In this document: positions 19,529 to 29,278 of the stretch, piece by piece | How the letters are laid out: the number at the start of each line of letters is the position of its first letter | How positions within the stretch are numbered: position 1 is the stretch's first letter | Assembly: GCA_965242795.1 (NCBI GenBank) | Contig: OZ251505.1 | Coordinates: 124,001-188,000 of the forward strand | Length of the DNA: 64,000 nt | Direction: 5' to 3' | Source of the DNA: Bin18 sp965242795 | Lineage (GTDB): Bacteria > Desulfobacterota > Binatia > Bin18 | The notes under the pieces: generated by a model | What the model was told of the DNA's origin: nothing | The model's database searches: none | What the model saw: only the letters and a program-made list of their open reading frames with translations | Translations under genes and position numbers: made by a program

Positions 19529-19994
19529 AGTGCTCCTCCCTGTGCCGGTAGTCGGCTCGCGCGCAAGGTAGCGGAGGGCCGTGCGTTTGCCAAGGCGAAG
19601 CCGAACCGCTCGACTTGACCGCGGTCCTTCATCGTTCTCGATCATGGGATGCAGGTCGGGACGAAAGGCAAGACAATCCGCGTCCTGCCTGACCCGTACT
19701 TGATTGCTCTAACGCGGTTTGATACACGCCCCGCTTTCTAAATTCGGGGAATCCTGAAGGGACCACGCCGGCCGGCGAACGGAGCCGGTTGCCCGCCATG
19801 AGGGACCCCGCCCGAACCGACACCTCCAACTGAAAGGAGGACGGTGCGAAATCAGCCTATAAAAAAGTGAAGGAAAGAGGGTGCCGTCGGAGAAGGCTAC
19901 TGCCTGGTCGGCGGCTGAGGCGGAAATGGAAGGGAGAGGGAACACCCTCCATTGACCCGGCCTACGGGCCGGCACGGAAGGAAAGGAACGAACG
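19529..19994. other. divergent intergenic region, amidohydrolase / RTX
   Basis: No gene is seen in this 466-base gap between divergently transcribed genes, so promoters for both probably lie here. The part next to the amidohydrolase (to about 19610) is copied at 21938-22066. GGAAAGGAACGAACG precedes the RTX start. No convincing -35/-10 pair could be fixed. Confidence 0.5.
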
Positions 19995-21481
19995 ATGGCA
20001 ACATATCGAGAGCACGATGGGACACGATATCGAGAGCAAAAAGGGGACGAGGGGAATGATATTTTATATGGTCATTCCACAGACTGGTTGTATGGTCTGG
20101 GGGGTAACGACTTCCTGTATGGGTATGGTGAGAACGACATCTTGGAGGGCGGAGACGGCAACGACGCCTTGGAGGGTGGAGATGGCAACGACATCCTCAA
20201 AGGGGACGCAGGAAACGATACCTTGAGCGGGGGCGCCGGCGACGACACCCTGGAAGGCGGAGACGGTGAAGACGTTTTGTGGACAATAAGCGGAACTAAT
20301 ACGCTGGACGGTGGAAATGGTCACGACTTCCTTAGTGGAGGAATCGGTGCTGACACCATGAACGGCGGCACCGGTCATGACCGCCTGTATGGTGGAGACG
20401 GGATGGATACCCTGAACGGTGGGCATGGTAGTGACTACCTTCATGGCGGTTATGATGCCAGCAGCGATACTCTGAACGGCGGAAACGGCAGTGACCATCT
20501 GGAAGGCGGGGCCGGCAACGACATCCTCAAAGGGGACGAGGATAACGATATCTTGGCGGGGGGCGCCGGCGACGATACCCTGGAAGGTGGAAACGGTGAG
20601 GACGTTTTGTGGACACCAAGCGGAACTAATACGCTGGACGGTGGAAATGGTCACGACTTCCTTGGAGGAGGAATCGGTGCTGACACCATGAACGGCGGCA
20701 CCGGTCATGACCGCCTGTATGGTGGGGCTGGCAACGACACCCTGAATGGTGGGCTGGCAACGACACTTTGGACGGCGGCGCCGGCCACGACCGCCTGAAG
20801 GGCGGAACAGGGCATGACAACCTGTATGGGGGCGCCGGGAACGATTCGGGAGGATCGGGCGCGACTCAGAAGGGACTTTTCGGGGGCGCCGGGGATGACT
20901 ATTTGAACGGCGGGGCGGACAACGACCATTTGGACGGCGGCGCCGGCCACGACCGCCTGAAGGGCGGCACTGGCGCCGATACGCTGACCGGCGGGGCCGG
21001 GGACGACCGCCTGGAGGGTGGCCTGGCGGCCGATACGCTGACCGGGGGCGCCGGGGCGGACACCTTCGTCTTCGGGGAGGAGAGCATCGTGAACACTCCC
21101 ACAGTGTCGAGGGATTACAGTTCTGAGAGGGATACAGTGACGGACTTCTCGCAGGACCAGGGCGACCGATTGGATTTTCGGGGACTGGCGGAGAACAAAG
21201 GCTTCGAGCATCTGATCTTCAAAGGGACCGATGCGTTCTCGGGCACGGGCCTCTTGGCGGATGGCACCGCTAACCCCAACTTCAAAGCTGAAGTGCGATA
21301 CCGCCACGTCCCGACGGGCGTGGATGCGGATGGCACCACCACGTACAACACGGTCGTGCAGGTAGATGTAGATGGGTTGCAAGACGAGTCCGGGAAGGGA
21401 ACCGCCGAAATCGAGATCCTATTGGAGGGAGACGATTACACCCTGACGGCCGCGGATATGCTGGGGGTGGAGATAGCGTAG
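19995..21481 (+). CDS. RTX calcium-binding repeat protein, one frameshift
   Basis: About 495 residues if one frameshift is bridged. Nearly all of it is GGxGxDxLx nonapeptide repeats that form calcium-binding parallel beta-rolls, followed by a C-terminal segment (ADTFVFGEES ... DRLDFRGLA ... LTAADMLGV) like the serralysin-type C-terminal secretion domain. The frame breaks near 20750, where GGTGGGCTGGC replaces the GGTGGGGCTGGC seen just upstream; one missing G in a G run explains it. No enzymatic domain is visible. An internal block at about 20270-20395 recurs almost identically at 20600-20725. The adjacent type I secretion genes are the likely exporter. Confidence 0.82.
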
Positions 21482-21487
21482 AGACAC

Positions 21488-21540
21488 CGGGCGGGCCGGC
21501 CGCGCGCCGGTCTGGCCTGCCCTTCTGCCTTTTTCTCCCG
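21488..21540 (+). terminator. possible terminator or attenuator after RTX gene 1
   Basis: A GC-rich imperfect inverted repeat (GGGCGGGCCGG ... CCGGTCTGGCCTGCCC) is followed by CTTCTGCCTTTTTCTCCC. This fits an intrinsic terminator or attenuator between a secreted substrate and its transporter gene, but the stem is imperfect. Confidence 0.4.
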
Positions 21541-21568
21541 CCCCTCGAACCCCCGCCGCCTCAATCCC

Positions 21569-21866
21569 GTGACCTCTTTCGCGCGTCCCAACCCGCTGGC
21601 AGCCCCACTTCAACAGGCCCTGCGCCGGTGTCGGGGCGGGGTGCTGGGCGTGGCGGGATTCAGTGCGGCGGCGAACGTGCTGTTGCTCGTGGCGCCGGTG
21701 TACATGTTACAGATTTATGACCGGGTGTTGCCGAGTGCGAGCCATGCCACCCTGCTCGCCCTGACGGGCGTAGCGGTCTTCCTGTTGAGTTGTTTCGGGC
21801 TGCTGGATTGGGTGCGCCAGCGCCTGATGACGCGCGTGGCCCTGACCCTGCATGACGGGGCGGTGG
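21569..21866 (+). pseudogene. truncated 5' copy of the T1SS ABC transporter gene
   Basis: About 98 codons from a GTG match the N-terminus of the full ABC transporter at 24656 very closely (RRCRGG-LGVAGFSAAANVLL, VYMLQIYDRVLPSASHATLL, LDWVRQRLMTRVALTLHDGAV). The match stops at about 21866 inside the first membrane domain, where the sequence switches to an antisense amidohydrolase copy. It cannot make a transporter. It is the left side of a tandem-duplication junction. Confidence 0.85.
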
Positions 21867-22066
21867 CGGCCCTTGGCGTCCAGATCGATGCGTGGGACGC
21901 GGTCCTTCAGGGTGTCCAGCACCCGACTGGTCCACGCGTCGAACGTTTCGGTCTCGTGCGTATCGACGTCGATGATGGTATAGCCGCTCATAGTGTTCCT
22001 CCCTGTGCTGATAGTTGGCCCGCGCGCAAGGGAGCGGAGGGCGGTTCGTTTGCCAAGGCGACACGG
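21867..22066 (-). pseudogene. truncated 5' copy of the amidohydrolase gene and leader
   Basis: About 200 bases match 19404-19610 closely: on the minus strand MSGYTIIDVDTHETETFDAWTS and onward to about codon 42, plus about 75 bases upstream of the ATG including the ribosome-binding site. The coding part is cut at the junction with the ABC fragment at 21866/21867. A start codon and SD remain, but no intact product is possible. Confidence 0.85.
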
Positions 22067-22287
22067 TGGCCGCAGCGCTCCATCTCGCCCGGTGAATCGG
22101 ACGCTTGACCATCCTTGAGGTGCTTGGTAGGCGCGCCCGTCATCGTAACCGTGGCAGCATGGACGGCTGGAACTTGCTGAGTCAGTCAGCCGGTTCCGCG
22201 TCGGTTCATTCACAAGCGTAAGCCTCGGAGCAGGACACACGTAAAAACTTCGGTCTGTAGGTCGAACGAGAAAAGAAGGAGCGAAGG

Positions 22288-24576
22288 ATGGCACGTTTGA
22301 TAGGAGATTCTGGAAACAATATTTTGAGAGGAACGTCTTCAGCCGACAGGTTAGAAGGTGGGGCCGGGGACGACTGGCTCTACGGCGGGGCCGGGGACGA
22401 CTGGCTTGACGGCGGAGCCGGGACTGACTGGCTTGACGGCGGGGCCGGAAGAGACACGTTGCGCGGCGGCCCGGGATACGATCGTGTCTGGTATGCCAGT
22501 TCGACGACCGGTGTGACGGTGAACTTGGGGCGGCCGGCGGACAATACGGGCGACGCGGCCGGAGACACGTACGACAGCATCGAGGGTTTGGTAGGCAGTG
22601 CGTATAACGATAAGCTGACGGGGACCAGGGGGCACGACTTGCTCTGGGGCCGGGCCGGAGACGACACGTTAGAAGGTGGGGCCGGGCCCGACGGGCTCTG
22701 GGGCGGGGCTGGGAACGACGGGCTCAGCGGCGGGACCTGGAACGACTGGCTCTACGGCGGGGCGGGGAACGACACGTTAGACGGCGGGGCGGGGAACGAT
22801 ACGCTCAGCGGCGGGGCGGGGAACGACACACTCAGCGGCGGGGCGGGGAACGACACGCTCAGCGGTGAGGCGGGGAACGACACGCTCAGCGGTGAGGCGG
22901 GGAACGACACGCTCAGCGGTGAGGCGGGGAACGACACGCTCTACGGCGGGGTGGGGAACGACACGTTAGACGGCGGGGCCGGGAACGACTGGCTCTGGGG
23001 CGGGGCGGGGAACGACACGGCGTCGTATGCGGGGGCGGGGCGGGGCGTGGACGTGAACTTGGCAACGGGAAGGGGGGGCGATGCCGTCCGCGGGCAGCGG
23101 AGCGATGCGCACGGGGACACGTTGCAAAACATCGAGAATTTGACGGGCAGTGCGTATGCCGACACGTTGACGGGTAACACCGGGGCCAACCTGCTGCGTG
23201 GTGGAGCCGGCAACGACACGTTAGAAGGCGGGGCCGGCAACGATACGTTCTACGGCGGAGCGGGGAACGACACGTTAGAAGGCGGGGTCGGCAACGACAC
23301 GTTAGAAGGCGGGGCCGGGAATGACTGGCTCAGGGGCGGGGCGGGGAACGACACGCTTGACGGCGGGGCGGGGAACGACACAGTGTCGTATGCGGGGGCG
23401 GGGGCGGGGGTGAAGGTCAGCTTGACAACAGGGAGGGGGGGCGATGCCGTCCACGGGCAGCGGAGCGATGCGCACGGGGACACGTTGCGAAACATCGAGA
23501 ATTTGACGGGCAGTGCGTATGCCGACACGTTGACGGGCAACATCGGGACCAACCTGCTGCGTGGTGGAGCCGGCAACGACACGTTAGAAGGCGGGGCTGG
23601 CAACGATACGTTCTACGGCGGGGCCGGGAACGACATGCTCTACGGCGAGGCGGGGAACGACACGTTAGAAGGCGGGGCCGGGAACGACACCCTCAGCGGC
23701 GGGGCGGGGAACGACACGGCGTCGTATGCGGGGGCGGGGCGGGGCGTGGACGTGAACTTGGCAACGGGAAGGGGGAGCGATGCCGTCCGCGGGCAGCGGA
23801 GCGATGCGCACGGGGACACGTTGCGAAACATCGAGAATTTGACGGGTGGTGCGCATGCCGACACGTTGACGGGCAACGCCGGGGCCAACGTGCTGGAAGG
23901 CGGGCGGGGGGCGGATACGCTGAATGGGGGCGGGGGGAGCGACACCGCGTCCTATACATCTTCGGCGGGAGGGGTGACGGTGAACTTGGGGCGGTCGACG
24001 GACAACACGGGCGAGGCTGCCGGCGACACGTACGTCAGCATCGAGAATCTGCGGGGCAGCGACTACGATGACAGGTTGACGGGCAACGCCGGGGCCAACG
24101 TGCTGAAAGGCGGCGAGGGGGGCGACGTACTTAAAGGCCAAGCCGACAACGACCATCTCGAGGGCGGGGCCGGGGCCGACTGGCTCTACGGTGGCACGGG
24201 GGCGGACACCTTCATCTTCAATGAGACGAGCGACTCGACCGTGGCGGCGCCGGATGTGGTGAAGGACTTTTCGGGGCTGGGCGCGGATGGCGTGAAGCAG
24301 GAGGGCGAGGATGGCGACAAATTGGATCTGCGTGGCCTGAAGGATGCGTCAGACAACACGACCTTGCGCCTCGCGGATAGCGGGGCCGGGCGCGTGTGGT
24401 ACAGCCATCGGGTGGGAAACACGACCGACGACACCACGACGAACGACCGCCTAACGGACGTGTTTGTGGACCTGGACGGGAATGGGAGGGCAGACTTCCA
24501 AGTGACGTTGGAAGGGACGACCGACATCACCCTGACCGCGGCGGACTTTCTGGGAGTGGAAGCCGCGATCTCGTAA
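22288..24576 (+). CDS. RTX calcium-binding repeat protein 2
   Basis: 762 residues, starting after AAGAAGGAGCGAAGG. It consists of long runs of GGAGNDTLxGG calcium-binding nonapeptides interrupted by three copies of a module with SYAGAGRGVDVNLATGRG, GQRSDAHGDTLRNIENLTG and YADTLTGN (coding about 23017-23190, 23379-23555 and 23716-23890). The C-terminus (ADTFIFNETSDST ... GDKLDLRGL ... ITLTAADFLGVEAA) matches that of RTX gene 1 and the serralysin-type secretion region. There is no signal peptide, as expected for type I export, and no catalytic domain. A surface or structural calcium-binding role is possible. The ABC/HlyD/TolC genes follow directly. Confidence 0.9.
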   Translation: MARLIGDSGNNILRGTSSADRLEGGAGDDWLYGGAGDDWLDGGAGTDWLDGGAGRDTLRGGPGYDRVWYASSTTGVTVNLGRPADNTGDAAGDTYDSIEGLVGSAYNDKLTGTRGHDLLWGRAGDDTLEGGAGPDGLWGGAGNDGLSGGTWNDWLYGGAGNDTLDGGAGNDTLSGGAGNDTLSGGAGNDTLSGEAGNDTLSGEAGNDTLSGEAGNDTLYGGVGNDTLDGGAGNDWLWGGAGNDTASYAGAGRGVDVNLATGRGGDAVRGQRSDAHGDTLQNIENLTGSAYADTLTGNTGANLLRGGAGNDTLEGGAGNDTFYGGAGNDTLEGGVGNDTLEGGAGNDWLRGGAGNDTLDGGAGNDTVSYAGAGAGVKVSLTTGRGGDAVHGQRSDAHGDTLRNIENLTGSAYADTLTGNIGTNLLRGGAGNDTLEGGAGNDTFYGGAGNDMLYGEAGNDTLEGGAGNDTLSGGAGNDTASYAGAGRGVDVNLATGRGSDAVRGQRSDAHGDTLRNIENLTGGAHADTLTGNAGANVLEGGRGADTLNGGGGSDTASYTSSAGGVTVNLGRSTDNTGEAAGDTYVSIENLRGSDYDDRLTGNAGANVLKGGEGGDVLKGQADNDHLEGGAGADWLYGGTGADTFIFNETSDSTVAAPDVVKDFSGLGADGVKQEGEDGDKLDLRGLKDASDNTTLRLADSGAGRVWYSHRVGNTTDDTTTNDRLTDVFVDLDGNGRADFQVTLEGTTDITLTAADFLGVEAAIS

Positions 24577-24585
24577 GCCGCCTGC

Positions 24586-24614
24586 GGGCGGGGCGCCGGT
24601 ACGCCGCCCCGCCC
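24586..24614 (+). terminator. GC hairpin after RTX gene 2
   Basis: A perfect 10-bp stem, GGGCGGGGCG paired with CGCCCCGCCC, around a 9-base loop lies 10 bases after the stop. It lacks a T run, so it may be an attenuator or mRNA-stabilising hairpin, not a full terminator, before the transporter genes. Confidence 0.4.
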
Positions 24615-24655
24615 GGTTCCATTGTCCGTCAAGCTGAGAGTGCCCGCGCCATCCA

Positions 24656-26380
24656 ATGACGTCCCCTACGCGCCTCGACTCGCCGCCGGCGCCCTTGCAC
24701 GCAGCCCTGCGCCGCTGTCGGGGCGGGCTGCTGGGCGTGGCCGGGTTCAGTGCGGCGGCGAACGTGCTGTTGCTCGTGGCGCCGGTGTACATGTTGCAGA
24801 TCTACGACCGGGTGCTGCCGAGTGCGAGCCACGCCACCCTGCTCGCCCTGACGGGCGTAGCAGTCTTCCTGTTGAGTTGTTTCGGGCTGCTGGATTGGGT
24901 GCGCCAGCGGCTGATGACGCGCGTGGCGCTGACCCTGCATGACGGCGCGGTGGATGCGGTGTTGGCGGGGACGTACCACGCCAGCCTGCGGCGGGCGCGG
25001 CAGAGCGGCGGGCAGCCGGTGCGCGACCTGACCACGGTCCGCCAATTCCTGAACACCCCCTCGACCTTGGCGTTCTTCGATGCGCCGTGGGCGCCGGTGT
25101 TTCTGACGGTGATTTTTCTGATCCATCCCTGGCTGGGGGTCCTGGCCCTCTGTAGCACGGTGACGTTGCTGGGATTGGGCATGTTGACGGAGACGCGGTC
25201 GCGGGGGCCGTACCGCACGGCGGGGGAGCAGGCGGCGGACGCGCAGCGGTTCGCGGAGAACGGGTTGCGGCACGCCGACGTATTGGCGGCGATGGGGATG
25301 TATGGCGCCTTTCGCCAGCGCTGGCACAATCGGCACGATCGGAGCGTAGCCGCCTACGCCGAGGGCGGCGCCCGGTTGAGCGCATTGTTGGCGACGACGA
25401 AGACGGTCCGGCAGACGGTACAGGTGGGGACGTTGGGATTGGGGGCTTGGCTGGTGCTGGCGCAGGAGATCACGCCGGGGATGATGATCGCGGCGTCGAT
25501 CATCCTGAGTCGGGCGTTGGCGCCGATCGAGCAGGGGATTGCGGCATGGCGGGGCTGTGTGACGGCGCGCACGGCGTGGGACCGGCTGAACACATTGATC
25601 CAACGCACGCCCGCACATGAGGAGCGGGGAACGACGTTGCCCCGCCCGACCGGGTTGGTGCAGGTCGAGGGCGTGATTGCGGTGCCGCCGGGGGCCAGCC
25701 GGCCGGTACTGCACGACGTCAATTTGACGTTACGGCCGGGGACGGTGACGGCGGTCGTCGGGCCGAGCGGGAGCGGCAAGAGCACGCTGGCGCGGGTGTT
25801 GGTGGGTGTGTGGGAGCCGCAGGCGGGGCAAGTCCGCTTGGACGGCGCGGCCATCGGCGAATGGCCGGCCGAGCGGCGGCTTCAACACGTCGGCTATCTC
25901 CCGCAGGAAGTGGAACTCTTCGAGGGCAGTCTGGCCGAGAACGTGGCGCGGTTGGGGAAGCCGGACGACGCCGCGGTGTTGGCGGCCGCGCGGTTGGCGC
26001 ATTGCCACGACGTGCTGATGCGGCTGCCGGAGCATTACGACACGGCGATTGCCGAGGGCGGAGGGAATCTCTCGGCGGGACAACGGCAGCGCGTCGGATT
26101 GGCGCGGGCGGTGTACGGCGACCCGGTCTTCGTAGTGCTGGACGAACCGGACGCCAATCTGGACGCGGAAGGGGAAGCGGCGCTGCTCAAGACGCTTCAG
26201 ACGTTGGCGCAGCGCAAAGCGACCGTGGTGGTGGTGACGCACACCCCGCGGCTGTTACGGGGCGTGGAGCAGGTAGTGGTGCTACAAGAGGGGCGGGTAG
26301 TGGACGGTGGTCCGCGGGAGTCGGTCTTGCAACGGCTGGTGCGCCCGGCCCACCCCTCGGTCCGCCGGCGGACCGGATGA
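24656..26380 (+). CDS. type I secretion ABC transporter (PrtD/AprD-like)
   Basis: 574 residues. An N-terminal six-helix membrane domain (about 25-310) is followed by a nucleotide-binding domain with Walker A GPSGSGKST near residue 365, Q-loop YLPQEVELFEGSLAENVARLG, signature LSAGQRQRVGLARAV, Walker B VFVVLDEPDANLD and the H-loop VVVTHTPRLL. There is no N-terminal C39-like domain, matching the protease/S-layer-type exporters (PrtD, AprD). It powers export of RTX substrates through the HlyD and TolC partners encoded next. Its 5' end is duplicated at 21569. A MITE-like copy separates it from the HlyD gene. Confidence 0.93.
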   Translation: MTSPTRLDSPPAPLHAALRRCRGGLLGVAGFSAAANVLLLVAPVYMLQIYDRVLPSASHATLLALTGVAVFLLSCFGLLDWVRQRLMTRVALTLHDGAVDAVLAGTYHASLRRARQSGGQPVRDLTTVRQFLNTPSTLAFFDAPWAPVFLTVIFLIHPWLGVLALCSTVTLLGLGMLTETRSRGPYRTAGEQAADAQRFAENGLRHADVLAAMGMYGAFRQRWHNRHDRSVAAYAEGGARLSALLATTKTVRQTVQVGTLGLGAWLVLAQEITPGMMIAASIILSRALAPIEQGIAAWRGCVTARTAWDRLNTLIQRTPAHEERGTTLPRPTGLVQVEGVIAVPPGASRPVLHDVNLTLRPGTVTAVVGPSGSGKSTLARVLVGVWEPQAGQVRLDGAAIGEWPAERRLQHVGYLPQEVELFEGSLAENVARLGKPDDAAVLAAARLAHCHDVLMRLPEHYDTAIAEGGGNLSAGQRQRVGLARAVYGDPVFVVLDEPDANLDAEGEAALLKTLQTLAQRKATVVVVTHTPRLLRGVEQVVVLQEGRVVDGGPRESVLQRLVRPAHPSVRRRTG

Positions 26381-26404
26381 GCGGGGGGTCCCTCCGTTTG
26401 CCAA

Positions 26405-26553
26405 GGGAATTCCATCCTTGACGCTCCCGAAGACCGTTTGTCCTCGTCATACCGGCGCAAGCCGGTATCCATCCCCTGGATTCCCGCTTTCGCGGGAATG
26501 ACGAGGGGGCGCGGGAATGACGATCGGGTGGGATCGTCAAGCATGTACTCTCC
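26405..26553. repeat. MITE-like element, family 1 (copy 5)
   Basis: Left end GGGAATTCCATCCTTGACGCTCCC and right end GGGATCGTCAAGCATGTACTCTCC are inverted copies of each other. Inside are CATACCGGCGCAAGCCGGTATC and TTCCCGCTTTCGCGGGAATGACGA palindromes. It sits in the 274-base gap between the T1SS ABC and HlyD genes. Confidence 0.65.
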
Positions 26554-26654
26554 TTTGCCATCGTCTCCGCGGGGTTTTTCGATCCCCTCTCTCCTGAGTG
26601 GGAGCGGGCGAGCGCCTGCCCCGGATCTGAGCCGGTCAGCCTGAAATCCTCTCG

Positions 26655-27980
26655 ATGAGCGGATCATCAGAATCCATCCTGTCGGCGCCCGACCTGCAGC
26701 GGCGGCCCTTGCGGGACGTGCGGATCGGGGCGGCGGTGTTGGCCGTGGCGCTGGGTGGCTTCGGGGCGTGGGCGGCGTTAGTCCCGTTGACCGAGGGTGT
26801 GGTCGCCGTCGGGACGGTTGCAGTAGAGACCGAGCACCAGACCATTCAACATCTGGAAGGCGGCATCGTCGAAACGGTGCACGTCCGGGAAGGCAGCGAA
26901 GTCCAGGCCGGCGACCTCCTGTTGGAGTTGCGCGACACGCAGGCACGGGCGGAGCGGGAACGGTTGGACACCCTCGCCGTGAGCTTACGGGCCGAACTCG
27001 CCCGGTTGGAAGCGGAACGGCAGGAACAGGACGAGATCGTGTTTGCGGCGGAGTTGACCGATCGACAGGTCGAACCGGAGGTCGCCGCGCTGCTGGCGGC
27101 GCAGCGCGACTTGTTCGCCATGCGTCGCCGCCAGTACCGGGGCGGGATCGAACTGTTGCGCCACCGCATCGAACAGTACGAAGAACGCATCCGAGGGTTG
27201 GAAGCCAGTCGCACGGCCCACCAACGGGAACATGTCCTCATCGAACGGGACGTGGACACACTGCGCGCCCTACACGCGCGGCAGTTGGTGGACGAAGGTA
27301 CGTTGATTGCCCGGCAGCGGGAGTCTGAGCAGACCGCCGGCCACATCGGGAGTTTGACCGCAGAGATTGCTGCGGCACGGGTCGCCATCGGCGAGGCGCG
27401 GCAAGAGATCCTGCAACTGGAACACACGCGGCATACGGAAGTCGCCGAGCGACTGAGCGACGCCCGCCAGGAATGGTACGCGACGCGCGAACGCCTAGTC
27501 GCCGTGCAGGACGTGCTGACGCGGACGCGCATCCTAGCGCCGCAAGCAGGCAAGGTGATCGGCTTGACGGCGCACACCGTGGACGGGGTGATTCTGCCGG
27601 GGGAGCCGATCCTGCACTTGGTGCCGAGCGACACGCCGCTGATCGTGGAAGGACGAATCCGACCGACGGACATCGACCGGGTCCATGCGGGGCAGACGGC
27701 GCGGCTCCGCTTCTCGGCATTCAGCGCGCGCACGACGCCGACGGTACAGGGGCGAGTCACGCGGGTCTCACCCGACGCCTTCCAGGACGAAGTGACGCAG
27801 GAGGCATACTACGCCGCACGAATTACGGTCGCTGACGCAGAGCTTGTGAAGCTGGGAGACGTCCAATTGGAGCCGGGGATGCCGGTGGACGTATTGGTGG
27901 AGGGAGAGCAACGGACGGCGTGGGCGTATCTGACGGCGCCCTTGGTGGACATCGTGGAGAAGGCGTGGGTGGAAGAATGA
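26655..27980 (+). CDS. HlyD-family T1SS membrane fusion protein
   Basis: 441 residues. A single membrane helix at about 20-42 (IGAAVLAVALGGFGAWAALVPL) is followed by a lipoyl-like half (HLEGGIVETVHVREGSEVQAGDLLLEL), long coiled coils (about 95-290), the second lipoyl half (TRTRILAPQAGKVIGLTAHTVDG) and a beta-barrel near RPTDIDRVHAGQTARLRFSAF. This is the PrtE/AprE plan; the protein bridges the ABC exporter and the TolC channel in the periplasm. The stop overlaps the start of the outer-membrane gene by four bases. Confidence 0.93.
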   Translation: MSGSSESILSAPDLQRRPLRDVRIGAAVLAVALGGFGAWAALVPLTEGVVAVGTVAVETEHQTIQHLEGGIVETVHVREGSEVQAGDLLLELRDTQARAERERLDTLAVSLRAELARLEAERQEQDEIVFAAELTDRQVEPEVAALLAAQRDLFAMRRRQYRGGIELLRHRIEQYEERIRGLEASRTAHQREHVLIERDVDTLRALHARQLVDEGTLIARQRESEQTAGHIGSLTAEIAAARVAIGEARQEILQLEHTRHTEVAERLSDARQEWYATRERLVAVQDVLTRTRILAPQAGKVIGLTAHTVDGVILPGEPILHLVPSDTPLIVEGRIRPTDIDRVHAGQTARLRFSAFSARTTPTVQGRVTRVSPDAFQDEVTQEAYYAARITVADAELVKLGDVQLEPGMPVDVLVEGEQRTAWAYLTAPLVDIVEKAWVEE

Positions 27981-29278
27981 CGACACGAATGCAGCGCATG
28001 GGAAGCGGGCTGGTCTGCCTGTTGGCGGTCAATCTCTGGAGCGCGGCGGCGGTCGCTGAGGCGGATGTTGCGGGCTATCCCTTGCCGCAGGCGTGGCAAG
28101 CCGCGCTGGAACGGGACGCCCGGTTGCGCGCTGCGGCCAGTCGGATTGCACAAGCGCGGGGCCGGGTAGGGGAGGTCGCCAGCGAGCGGTGGCCGAGCCT
28201 GAGTGCGACGGGGCAAGTGGGTCACGTGTACAACCGCAACGAGGCGCGCCGGGCGGTGGTGTACGAAGGCCGCTCGCTGCGCGGCACGCTGTATCTGAGT
28301 CAACCGCTGTACACCTTCGGGCGGCTCACGGGACGGACGGCCCGGGCGGACGCCGACTTGGCCGAGGCGGAAGCGGCGGCGCAGGAGGTCCGCCAAACCG
28401 TGTTGGCGGAGGTGACGCAGCGGTTTGCGGAGACGGTGTGGCAGGGCCGGATGTTCGCGCTCCAGCAAACGTTCGAGACCCTGACGGAGACGCTGGAAGC
28501 CAGCGCGCGCGAACGGCTGACGCTGAACGCCGGCGACCGGACGGAAGTGCACGAGTTGGCGCGGCGTCGGTATCGGGCCACGGCGGCCCGATTGGAGGCC
28601 GGGGCGCGGTATCGGACGGCGCGGACTCGGTTGGCGCGCTTGACCGGGACCGATCATGCCGATGTAGCGGGCGAATCGCTGGACGTGTTGCTGGCGGCGC
28701 TCCCGCCGAGTCTGGCCGCCACGCTGGCACAGGCCGTGCGGCAATCGCCGGTCCTCGCGCAGGCCCGGGCGCGGCTGGCCGCGGCGGAGGCGGAGTTGGC
28801 GATCCGCCGGGCGGAGTTCTGGCCGACGCTGGGTGTGGAGGTGCAGGCGCGCACCGGCCAAGTGAGCGCCATCGATATCTTCAACGTCGGCAGCGGACTG
28901 ACGTTGGACATCCCGTTGTACGAGGGCGGGCTACTGCGGGCGCAAGTGCAGACCGCCCGGGCGGCGCTGGCGACGGCGCAGTGGGAGTTGGCCGCGGAGC
29001 AGGAGATGGTGGAGACCGAGGCGCGGGCGCAGTGGGAGATGATCGCCAGTCTGGCGTTGGCGGTGCAGGACTTCGGGCAGGCGGTCGAGGAAGCGCGGAC
29101 GGCGGCGACGTTGATCCGAGACAAACTGGCAGCGGGCCGGGCGACGGTCGTGGACGAAGTGGACGCCCGCCAGGCAGTGTTGCGCACCGAACACGACGTG
29201 CTGGACGGGCGCCTGCGGCTGGCCGTTGCCCGCATCGATCTGCTCCGCCTCCTTGCTGCCCTCGAGCCGGGCGGTTGA
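27977..29278 (+). CDS. TolC-family outer membrane secretion channel
   Basis: 433 residues. The start at 27977 (ATGA overlap with the HlyD gene, GGTGGAAGA upstream) gives a signal peptide ending near AAAVAEA. The body has the two repeated outer-membrane efflux domains, with RIAQARGRVGEVASERWPSLSATGQVG in the first and RLAAAEAELAIRRAEFWPTLGVEVQ in the second, as in AprF/PrtF. It provides the trimeric exit duct for the RTX proteins. It is the last gene of the transporter operon. Confidence 0.9.
   Translation: MTTRMQRMGSGLVCLLAVNLWSAAAVAEADVAGYPLPQAWQAALERDARLRAAASRIAQARGRVGEVASERWPSLSATGQVGHVYNRNEARRAVVYEGRSLRGTLYLSQPLYTFGRLTGRTARADADLAEAEAAAQEVRQTVLAEVTQRFAETVWQGRMFALQQTFETLTETLEASARERLTLNAGDRTEVHELARRRYRATAARLEAGARYRTARTRLARLTGTDHADVAGESLDVLLAALPPSLAATLAQAVRQSPVLAQARARLAAAEAELAIRRAEFWPTLGVEVQARTGQVSAIDIFNVGSGLTLDIPLYEGGLLRAQVQTARAALATAQWELAAEQEMVETEARAQWEMIASLALAVQDFGQAVEEARTAATLIRDKLAAGRATVVDEVDARQAVLRTEHDVLDGRLRLAVARIDLLRLLAALEPGG

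Noticed and set aside
22288..24576. CRISPR-like regularly spaced repeats
   Set aside because: The periodicity is a 27-base coding repeat (GGxGxDxLx nonapeptides) in an open frame, without unique spacers.
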